Of a stretch of DNA of 64,000 bases, positions 45,935-55,521 are shown piece by piece. The stretch comes from Micractinium sp. NFX-FRZ (lineage: Eukaryota > Chlorophyta > Trebouxiophyceae > Chlorellales > Chlorellaceae), in contig JAPTJF010000043.1 of NCBI GenBank assembly GCA_029339195.1, positions 124,001-188,000 of the forward strand, written 5' to 3'. Within the stretch, counting starts at the first letter, position 1. Each line of letters opens with the position of its first letter. The notes under the pieces were generated by a model. That model worked only from the letters and a program-made list of their open reading frames with translations. It had not been told where the DNA came from and made no database searches. The position numbers and the translations under genes were made by a program.

Positions 45935-46422
45935 GGTCTGGGCGCGATGCTGACTAGTTTGCTGGACCTTCAAAGGTCACGATCGGACGAAGTTACGATC
46001 CTCGCTGGATCGAGGTGTGGAGAAGGGAGAAGGCAGTCCGAGGTGCTTGCCCGCATGTCAAGGGCATAGACTTAATTCATGTCTAGGGATCTGAAAGCGC
46101 TGAGCACCTATCAGTCGAGCTCCGAAAGCGTCTGCGCTTGTTGTACAGGCGTACCGCCCCAGCTGCGGCCCATGCTGGGGCGCCGCACTTGCTTGCCCGC
46201 TTTCCAAGCATTTCTGCTTGCATACGCGCACACTGTGTTTCAGCACGCGTTTTGCGGTGGTGCCGAGGCCCCTGAGCTTTACCGGAGGATTACGCAAACT
46301 TTTCTACCCCTTGACGAAGGAGTGGCCCTTTGGCCGGTGGTGCATCTCCAGTTGTAGCATTCGCCCTTGAGGTAGTGCACACTGCCTCGGTCCCGCAGCC
46401 CTCCAGCTGCAACAGTTGAGTC
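45935..46422. promoter_or_regulatory. Divergent upstream region of MED18 and the gene at 46423
   Basis: 488 bases separate the two start codons. A small inverted repeat (cgatcctcgctggatcg) occurs around 45996-46014. No TATA box or named motif is seen. Confidence 0.4.
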
Positions 46423-47922
46423 ATGGAGGCTGCTGGCACAAGCAAGCACCGCAACCTGCAACACGCGCTCAACGATGGCGTGAAGCAGCTGGCCCTGGAG
46501 CACCTGGGCGAGGGTGCAGACGCGGGCCTCCGAATCCTGGAGCTCCGGCAGCGCGACATGCAGGAGCTGTTTGGGACGGTGAGCCAGCTGCCTGCCGCCT
46601 GCCACGCCGGCTCCCGCCGGCGGCGGCGCGGGGGTCGAAGAGCGTCCCTTGCGCAGCCTGCCACGCACCAAGACACCGCACCGTTGTGCCACACCCCCAC
46701 AGAAGACACTTGCTGCCCTTCAATGTGTGCAGATTTTTGGCGTGCCCACCAAGAGCTCCAACAACGGTGAGGCCCCGCCTGCCTGCCTCTGCCGGTGCGC
46801 CACCTGGCGCGCGTCCCACTCCACCAACTGCGCCATTTGTGTGCCATTTGCGGCTGCCATTTGACGGTGCCAGCACTCGCACCGGCCTTCTGACAGCTAC
46901 TCGGGCACACAATGTTGTGCTGCGTTGTGCTTCCCTTGCCTTGCTGGCCGCTCACTCCCCTCCCTCCCCCTACCCTGGCGTCTGCAGAGTGGCTGCGCAG
47001 CAAGCTGCTGCAAGCCGTGGGCCTGCCCCCACGCTGGCGCCCCGCCCCGACCCCGCCGCCCTCCCCGCCCCGCGACGGACGCCCCGGCGAGTACAGCCGC
47101 TTCGGCCGCCGCCTGCGTGCCACCACCGCTTCCCCCGTAGACTGCCCCAGCGACGCAGAGGAGGAGGAGGAGGAGGAGGAGGAGGGTGACGAGGAGGGGC
47201 GGCAGCCGCAGCGCAAGCGTGCACGCCACGCCAGCCGCAGCGCCACTCCGCCGGAGCAGCAGCAGCGCCAGCAGCAGCAGGAGCGGCAGCAGGCGTGCGC
47301 CCCCGCCTCCCCCACCACCTCCGCCTCCTCACCTGCCGCCCCTGCCCCCGCTCCCGTGGACCCCTTCCCCAGCGCCGCCGGCATGGCAGCCATCCTGTCC
47401 CTCCAGGCCCGCGCCGCTGCCGCGTTTGCCTCGCTCCCCTCTGGCTCCGCCTGCCAGCCCGTCATCCTGCGCCCCGCACCCACCCAGCAGCTGCCCCCCG
47501 CCGTGGCGCAGCTGCAGCTGCAGTCGCAGATGCTGTCGGCCTTTGAGCTGCCGTCTCTTGAGCTGCCGCGGCTGGCCTCGCTGGCGGCCCCGCAGCAGCC
47601 CGCCGCCTTCGCGGGAGCAGCACCCATGCCACTGGTGCCCACCGCCGCCGCCGCCCCGGGCCACGCCTCCCTGCCGCGCTCGGTGATGGTTCCGGTGCCG
47701 CCGCAGTGTGGGCCCTCCCGCTGCCACGCGCTCGCGGCGTTGCTGTCGGACCCTCACCCGCGCCCGTCCTCCCCCGTGCTGCTGCCCCCCGTTCCCAGCC
47801 TGAAGAACTGCATCCCCTCCACCACCCTCTCGGCACAGCTGCACAACCTGTACTCGGAATGGGAGGAGGGCCTCCTGTCGTTTGGCCCCTCATCCGCCAA
47901 CCTGCTGCACTGCCTGCAGTAG
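46423..47922 (+). CDS. Unrecognised, probably nuclear protein with acidic and basic patches
   Basis: Three exons: 46423-46578, 46733-46766, 46988-47922 (374 aa). I do not recognise the family. The N-terminal 75 residues look conserved and helical (RDMQELFGT, then IFGVPTKSSNN, then EWLRSKLLQAVGLPPR), a pattern of the kind F-G-x-x-T-x-S-x-N-N-x-W-L-x-x-K-L found in plant nuclear proteins. Next come a Pro-rich stretch, a run of about ten Glu, a basic cluster PQRKRARHASR that could be a nuclear localisation signal, then Gln-, Ala- and Pro-rich low complexity. The end is again more ordered (LKNCIPSTTLSAQLHNLYSE, EEGLLSFGPSSANLLH). A transcription-related role is possible but not shown. Confidence 0.72.
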
Positions 47923-48756
47923 CGCCTGTGCGTGTTGCATGTGCCCACAGCATTGCCTGTTGCCAACTTTTGCACCGCCTTATCCGGTGGCAGCGCGCCC
48001 CGCCACCTGTGCCCGCCCACCTCCCAGAATGCACCCAGCTGCCTGCCCCCTTCATAGAGGACAGTCCCCCTCCAGTTTTCTCAGTCCGCCCCACACCAGC
48101 GCAGCGCGCGCACCTGCTGCGGTTGGCCTTTGCCTTGCCTCGATGCCTCATCAACGTCACGAGCCTTCTCAGAGCACCCAGCTCCTGTAGCTCCTGTGCT
48201 TGCCAATAGGCTGTTTTCCCCCGCCCACCTATGCCCGCACCCGCTGTCTTCCCCGTGCAACCCGCACTCCCCCTTCTTCCCTCTGCTATCCTCCACACCA
48301 GTGCCCCAGCACTTCTTTCCGTATCACTTCGGCCTATTCAGTCCCGTCTGCCTTTGTTCTTTCCGCTGCCGAACATCACTCCTCCCCTACTCTTCAAACA
48401 CTCCACCAGGCCCTCGGCTGCCCCGCCGCCCCACACTGCCATGCCAGTGTCAACAACGTCATGTGCTATGCACCACTTCCCCGCTCTCCTGCTATCGCCA
48501 CCCTTGTTCATGCTATCCTACCCCCAGGCAGACTGTGCACACAAATGCACTTCCTAATTAAATGCAATGCGATGCTGCCTCGCCCCTTGAACGCCGAGCC
48601 ACACCCTCTGCTTGATTGTTGGTCTTTCCCTGTGATGTAACCATGCGCAACCCCGCATTACAGCAGCACCTCAGGGCATTAAGGCCGCGGGCCATGCGTG
48701 TGCACAGAGTGGCCCCAAGCGGCGCTTGACAGCGCAGCGCAGCGCGGCCTGCCTGC
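47923..48756. other. Convergent intergenic region between the gene at 46423 and PAN3
   Basis: C/T-rich in its first 600 bases. It should contain both 3' untranslated regions. No exon, RNA gene or clear TGTAA element seen. Confidence 0.55.
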
Positions 48757-51700
48757 TCAATACTGCCCCTGCCCCTGCTGCTGCATGCTGGGCCGCGAGC
48801 GTGAGCGGTGCATGTGCCCCCCGCCCCCGCCGCCCTGGCTGCCGCCGCCAGCTGGCGGCTGCTGCGGGTAGGCTGAGCTGGAGCGCGCCTTGACTTCATC
48901 GTAGCAGCGCATGATGCAGCGCCGCACATCTGCATAGCTCACCACCAGCATGGACAGTTCGTCTCGGCTCATCAGCAGCACCTGCGCAAGAGCAGTGCAG
49001 AAGGGCGGCAATTCAATGGGCAGGCGGGCCAGAGGGGTGGAGGAAGAGGGATGACCCCCAGCAGCAGCAGCAGCAGCACAGAAGGCCCCCAAGGAGGCTC
49101 TTCCACCACCAGCATCGCGCTCTCAAGGATCCTTATCCATCCACCAAGCTATTGTAGGGGAGGCACAGGTCCCTTTCGACTGATCGTGCCGGGCGAGGCG
49201 GGCCGGGCCTGGCGCCACCCAAGCACCCCTCGTGCTGATATGGGCCGACGTCCCCTGCGCGTGCCCCCTCACTTTCTCAGGCACCCCCGCGTCCACCTTG
49301 TTCATCCCCTCCGCCACCAGCCCCCAGTCCAGCAGCGGGCCGCCCTCCTCGTCCACCTGGTGGAACAGGAAGTCACGGAACAGCTTGAGCAGGTACCTGC
49401 AGTGGCAAAGAATGGAAACGACTGACACTTCAACTTCAAGTGGAGCAGGTATCTGCAGCAGCAAAGAGTGGAAACGGCTGACATCTCGTTTCAAATGGAG
49501 CAGGTGCCTGCAGCAGCAACAGCACACAAAGGAAAACCACCGAACCCAAATGAAGGTGGAAATGGCAATGCACACCAGTTCAACTGGCCATGCACACTTG
49601 TCACAACTCGTGTGTGGATATCAGTGCGAGAGGGGTAAAGGGCATGCGGTGGGACAAGAAAGCCGTGGAAGAGCTTGAGCCAAGAGCATATTCTGTCATA
49701 ACAGTAAAGGGAGCCAACACCGGCGGCGGCACTGGGGGCGCGGAACAGCGGGAACAGCTGGAGCGGGGGGTGCCTGGCAGGGCGCAAATGGATTGCATGG
49801 TGAGGGCCATCACGGTGCATAACACGGTTGAGGCCCCTCGGCAAGTCTGCTGAGGCGGAACATCGCGCAACACCTTGTGCAGGCGCAGAGCAGGGTGGCC
49901 CAAAGGCGCCGACAGGGGACGGCGGCACACTGCTACCAGGTCAGGCTCCAGCCCACCCTGTTACCGCCGCCCCCAGCCGCCCCCCCCAGCCCCCAACCTG
50001 ACCCTCCCAAGCGCCCGCTGCCAGCCCCCAGCCTGCCTCCCTGGTGTGTCATGTCGTCCCGACTCCCGCCTTTGGCCCACCTGTCTCCCGTCTCTGCCCA
50101 TTGCGTGTCTCCCCCCAGCTCGGGCCGCTCGCAGATGTAGTTCAGCTTCATGAGCAGGCGCAGCAGCCGCCCGTTCTCCGCCTCACGCTGCACCTCGCCC
50201 AGCAGGGCGTCGCTGCGGGGAGGGCGGCAAGGGATGATGGTGGCGGTGGGCAGCGGGGAGGGAGCGTGCACGGCAGCGGGCGGGCTCGGTGATGGTTGTA
50301 GGCGGGACATTGGGGGCCACAACCGAGCGTGGGACCAGGAGGCAAGGCGCAGGGCAGGAAGCAGGCGGTGCAGCAAGCGCCTGTGTTGCACAGAGCCACG
50401 GCGCAGCAGCCAGGCTGGGCAGTGCGGTGCCAAGCATGCACAGCGCTTTGCCTTTGGATAGCACGCGGCCCGGAGAAGATGCTACGAGCAGTCATGGTCT
50501 GGGAGGTGCTCATGACATGCACACCTGTAGAGGGCTGCCGAGTCCAGCTCATCCGCCACCCGGTCGCCCAGCGCGCTCAGCAGCGACCGCCAGCTGGCAA
50601 ACCCGCTGCCTGCAGGGGGGCGCAATGAACGTGCCACGAGGGCGGCAGGATCGCATGGTGTGGTGAGCATGCTGGGGGGCGCCGTCAACGTTGCATGCCC
50701 ACCTGCACTCCTGCTTGCATGCGATCACAGGTGTGGCCGGGCCGTCCCTCAACCCTGCCTCCTCCCTTCTGCCTGCAGCTGCCGAGCTGACCAGCAGGAC
50801 CGCCACCATCGCACGACTTTTGAGAGGAATATAGACCCCGGCCCATCACCCCCCCACCCTGCCACCTCACCCCGTGCCCACCTCCCGCCACCCCACCCTG
50901 CCCGATTACCCCCCAACCTTCGCCCCGCCCATCGTCCACCACCCCACCACGCCCATCACGCATCCTCCACAGCCCCCCCATGTGCCCGCCCACCTTCCAG
51001 GCTGGCCAGCAGGCCCGCCACCACGTGGCAGAACTCTCGTGAGAAGTATGCTGTGAGGTACTCCAGGGAGGGGGGCGCCCCCCGCCCCACGCACGCCAGC
51101 AGCAGCATCAGGTTGCCCAGGGCAGCCAGATCCTCGCGCTGCAACTGCAGGGAGGGAGCCGGGCGGGCATGCCACAGTCACAATACACCCGTGACGCATT
51201 GACAACCAGGGCGGCAGGTTGCCCAGCGCAGCCAGGCCCTCACGCTGCAGCTGAGGGAGGGAATTGAAAGGAGATGCCACACCGGTGCATTGCACTCAGG
51301 CTGTGTCAACAACCAGGGCAGCAGGGTGCTGTGGCGCAGCAAGGCCGCCGAGATTAAGCTGCAATGCAGCAGGCAATACACCGTCAGCAGCTACCTGTCC
51401 TGCTGAGCCGCTGGTATCTCCTTTGCAAGTTAGGCACCTCCGGGCAAAACACCCCCCAGCCCCAGAATCAACAATGCCCTTGCCTGCGGCACGTCCTGGT
51501 AGCCGCTGGTGTCAGCCAGCACCTCGGGCACCCCCAGCGATGCGATGCGCACACGCCCCGCACTGGTCACCAGCACCTGCCGTGTGTGGGCGGGTGGGTG
51601 GGAGGGCGCGGGGGGGGGGGGGGGCAACAGTAAGCAGCTAGCAGTGAGCTGCGCGAGCCGGAGTTAGTGGTGAGGTGGAGCGGCAGTGGGGAGCAGTGAG

Positions 51701-54700
51701 CAGCGAAAGTGGTGAGGCGGCACACGTGCAGCTTGTGCCACTGTCCAGCACCTGCCAGATAGATGATTGGGCAGGAGGGAGGTTGAGCAGATGCGCACTG
51801 AGCGGCTGGACAGGAAGGAGGCGTTGCCCCGGGGGCGATCTCGGCCCACACTGGACACCGCAGGCAGACGCCCTGCCCCACCCCACCCCACTCCACCCCA
51901 ACACATTACAATACACGCCAACCGTCGGGGCCACCATGGACTACACAACAATCTGCTGCCTACCTTGCAGGGCATCAAGCCTGGCGCATCCAGCAGCGTG
52001 CAGACCGCCTGCGCCAGGAAGGACCACAGCGCCCCCAGCACACCTCCACCTTGTCCAACCCCACAGCCCCCACCCCATCACATTGCACACCTGTCAAAGC
52101 CCACCTTGGGTTACATGCCAACTCTACAGTCCCAACCTTGGACTACACACCCACCCGACAGCACCCACCTTGGAGGGCATGAGGCAGGCGGGGCGCGCGA
52201 CCAGCCCGGCCTGGTGCGTGCAGCGCAGCGCGCAGGCCAGCTGCACCAGGTAGGACCACAGCTGCTCCTCGCTGGCCGGGTTGCGCGCCATGCCCTGGGG
52301 CGTGTGCGTCGGCAGGATGTGCGCCTGCTCCAGAGTGAACGCGCCTGCGCTTGTAAAAAACGTGTGTACAGAGTGGGCTGATGGCAGGGGTGGGGCAGGG
52401 CGGCACATGCGCAGGGCGTGCCCAACCTGCGTGTATAACAGTGCTCACTGCCCGCCTAACCGCCCCATGGCTGGTCCGCAAGGCGGGCGGGGGGACGGCC
52501 CACTCTTCAGACAAGCCCCGTGCCCTTGACTTCATACCATCACCTAAATTCAACCCTTTTAATCCTGCCAGCTCATCAGCTCATCTCACCCGGGTGGTAG
52601 TCGTGGACGAAGAAGAGGGCGGGGGAGCCGTCCCACTCGTCCGACACAAACGCCTCCCGCAGGCCCACCAGGTAGGGGTGGTTGCCCACCGCCTCCCACC
52701 GCCCCACGCAGGCCTCTGCCGCGCCCAGCAGCTCAGCGGTGGGGATGACCTGGCAGCAGCGGGGAGGCGGGCGACAGGTGGGAAGCAGGGACGCTCAGAT
52801 TGCGGGCCAGCGGAGGTAAACGGGCACCGCGTCGGCAGGGGCCAGAGGGCAGGCAGGCAGGTGGGGAGCTGGCGGGCAAGGGCGCAGGGGCAGCACAGAG
52901 CCCGGGTGCACCAGTGGCGGTGTGCCAGTGGCGGGTCAGGGGCAGCCTTTGAGCGGCGTTCGTGGGCGGTGGCTGCAGTGTTCAGGAGGAGGAGGAGGCG
53001 GGGCTGACCTGGCGAGGGTCGATGCGGCGCAGCGCGTATGCCTGGCCATCCAGGCTGCTGATGGCCTTGACTACCTGCACGCGCGGCGTGGCAGGCAGGC
53101 AGGTTCGGCAGGGGTGAGTGAGGCGCAAGAGCGTGAAGACAGCTTCATGAACACGTAGAAGAGCACCTATACCCAACATTGGTTCAGAACCAATGAAGGT
53201 TGATACCAACGTGCTCCTGAACCTGAGGCCAGCTCCACCACCTCCCCCCACCGCCACACCCCCATTACAGACACTCGCACACACAAGCAAATACACACAC
53301 ACACACACTGCTACACCCGCCCAACCCCCTCCCAGCTGCACCTGCGAGTTGACGCCCAGCGCCTGTGATCCCCCCTCGGCAGCCATGTCCTCCAGGGGGT
53401 AAAGCGTGTGGTAGCTCTGCACAATGGTGGGCACCCCCAGGTCACCCTCGGCCTCCGGGTTGACCTGGGCCTGCGGGCAGGGAGGCACCAGAGAGGGGGG
53501 CTGTGCTGAGCAAAGCTTAGCAGAGCACCGAACACAGGAAGTCCGTTTAGTTCGTTTGTTGGCTTGGGACACAGCAGGTGTGCCTGCTGGGTCAGAGACT
53601 TCAGGCATGCAGGCAGGGGCGTCGGCCACAAGCGGCAGAAGGCATTCCAATACATGTGCGGCGCCTCATGCTGCGCGGCGCTGTTGACATCAGCAGCACT
53701 TGGCATTTGTGAATCACCATGCATCAGCCGGCGCGGGCCCGCCTGGGCAGGTGGTCCTGCTCCCCAACCCAGCACCCCAACCCAGAGCAGCAGACGCGCC
53801 TGGATCAGGTAGCTGCGCTGCTGCAGCTCCTGCCTCAGCTGCTCTGACAAAACCATGCCCGCCTTCTGCATGCGCCCAGGGCCGGTGGAGTAGGCAGACG
53901 AAGGGCGGCCGCTTCCAGGGCGGCGGCCCCGGCCCCGCCCGCCGCCACTGGCGCCGCTGCCCCGCCCGCCAGCGCTGGCGCCGCGCCCGGCGCCGCCGCT
54001 GTGCGAGGCCGGTGCGCTGGGCGGCGGCCAGGCAGCGCTGCTGCCGCCGTCACCAGATGCCCGCCCTGCGTTGGTGGCGCCGCTGCTGCCACCGACTGAT
54101 GCCCCGCCGGTGGCTGCTGCTGCCGCTGCTGCTGCTGCCGTGGTGGGCGCAAAGCCCGGCGGCGGCGGGCCCAGGCCGCCCTGCGCCGTGCTAGGCCGAG
54201 GCGAGGTACGGGCGCTGCTGTTGCCGCGCCCGCCGCGCCCGCTGCTGCCTCCTCCCTGCTGCTGCCCTGCCTGCTGCGCCTGCTGCGCCTGCTGCTGCGG
54301 CGGTGCGGGGAAGGGGTTCAAGGTGCGGAACATCTCTGCCGCCTGGGCCGCCACATCCCTGGCATCCCCAGAAGTGACAGCAGACATCCCCAGAATGTCG
54401 TCCCCATCCGGCAAGTCTGGCGTAGTGCCTCGCCCACCAGCCTGTGACCCTGGTCTGCTGCCGCCACGACCCGGCTTGCTGGGCGAGGGCTTGGGTGGCT
54501 TGGCTGCGCCGCCGCCGCCCGCCCCACGCGCCGGCTGCGAGACGCCAGCGCTGGCGGGCACAAATGCCGGCGCGCTGACCCCTCCCGTCTGCGACTGCCT
54601 GCCGCCGCTGCCGCTGCCACCGCTGCTGATCGCGCCGCCTGCAGGCCGCAGCAGGGGGCAGCATGATGCAGTCGATCAAGCATGTCGTACGCAGCTTGTC

Positions 54701-55107
54701 CCCACTGCCTGCAACCCTTCTCGCCATGCACCCGCTTGCCAAGCCCTGTTGACGCAAGAAGCACTTATGCAGCAACGCGCCATCGCTGGGCACTTGCCTG
54801 GGCGGCCCAGCAGCGCACCTGGCACAAAGATGGGGGCGTGCACTGCGCCAGATGTGATGCTTGCTGCGCTGCCGCTGCGAGGGAGTCCCCCGCCGCCGCT
54901 GCCGCCGCCGCCGGGTACAAAGGGTTTAGCATTGAGCCCTGCGCCTGCCATGTTGCCGCTGCCGCTGCTGGACATGCCAGCAGGAACAAAGGGTTTGGCA
55001 CTGGCCGCTCCCAGGTTTGCACCCAGCCCAGGAGGCGCAGAGGGCACAAAGGCTGGCGCGTTCACTCGGGCCTCCAGCGGCGGCGGGCCGCCCGACGGCG
55101 CCGACAT
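48757..55107 (-). CDS. PAN3: PAN3, regulatory subunit of the PAN2-PAN3 poly(A) nuclease
   Basis: Adaptor that brings the PAN2 exonuclease to poly(A)-binding protein to start mRNA deadenylation in the cytoplasm. Twelve exons: 55107-54819, 54638-53800, 53470-53342, 53074-53009, 52749-52590, 52344-52169, 51576-51484, 51144-50994, 50609-50525, 50212-50081, 49396-49273, 48981-48757 (822 aa). The N-terminus holds five PAM2-like cores A-x-x-F-V-P, then a long Gly/Ser/Ala/Gln-rich region. The pseudokinase has VQSYHTLYPLED, DGQAYALRRID, ALFFVHDYHPG, LWSYLVQLACALRCTHQAGL, LVTSAGRVRI and LQREDLAALGNL. The C-terminal knob has ENGRLLRLLMKLNYICERPE, TQWAETGDR, YLLKLFRDFLFHQVDEEGGP, KVDAGVPEK and LMSRDELSMLVVSYADVRRC. 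Introns after 53800 and 51484 use GC donors. No N-terminal CCCH finger is seen. Three of its introns carry copies of neighbouring exon edges. Confidence 0.95.
49380..49520 (-). repeat. Three-copy exon-edge echo at a PAN3 acceptor
   Basis: The exon start at 49396 (cag|GTACCTGCTCAAG) is repeated upstream in the intron with boundaries at about 49453 (cag|atacctgctccac) and 49508 (cag|gcacctgctccat). The period is about 56 bases, and each copy has its own acceptor and similar flanking sequence. Confidence 0.85.
51100..51365 (-). repeat. Exon-edge echoes at the PAN3 exon starting 51144
   Basis: The exon start (reads LQREDLAALGNL) has a copy at about 51196-51255 that reads LQREGLAALGNLPPWL on the minus strand. 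A more decayed copy lies at about 51300-51362. Both include the ctgcag acceptor region. Confidence 0.75.
51960..52170 (-). repeat. Relict duplicate of a PAN3 pseudokinase exon end
   Basis: Inside the intron, 52041-51964 reads LWSFLAQAVCTLLDAPGLMPCK on the minus strand, in the same frame and order as the real exon end (LWSYLVQLACALR... ending LMPSK), and is followed by a GT donor. Two shorter echoes of the ccaccttgg boundary lie between them (about 52100 and 52136). Confidence 0.8.
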
Positions 55108-55521
55108 ATGGTGGGGCCCGCTGGCGGCTTGCGGCGTGTCGGCGAGGAGTGCCGTCTGCTAGAGGAGCATCTCCTGCGCGCCACAGAGAACTTGTAGCGG
55201 TCGTTGGGGGCTGCTACGCACGGCTCGATCGGAAGTTTGCGCCACCGCGTGTGCAGTGGCTGGGGAGTTCTGCGCAAAGGCGCCAGGCTCGATGGTGTTT
55301 TGTGCACGCTACGGGAGGCCTGATCGCGACGAGGGCATCCCTCCGAGCGCAGCACACCTCAGCAGGCTTTGCGCCCTTGCAGGTGCGCTCTGGGCCTTGT
55401 GCTGCCACACGTCCACATACCATTGAGCTGCGATTGCTGCTGTTGATCATCTGAGGTTGTCATAGACGTATTGAGACGCCACCCTCTGGTCCTTCACTTG
55501 GCGAGCACTGCGCACTCTCAC
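55108..55521. promoter_or_regulatory. Divergent upstream region of PAN3 and the aldo-keto reductase
   Basis: Only 414 bases separate the two start codons, so the promoters must be compact and may overlap. No TATA box is obvious; composition becomes less GC-rich toward 55430-55480. Confidence 0.5.

Noticed and set aside
46290..47642. 450-codon minus-strand open frame
   Set aside because: Antisense to the spliced gene at 46423-47922; low complexity and caused by high GC, which makes stops rare.
55471..55521. Extension of the aldo-keto reductase upstream of the ATG at 55522
   Set aside because: The extended frame begins with TTG, and the ATG at 55522 gives a sensible transit peptide.
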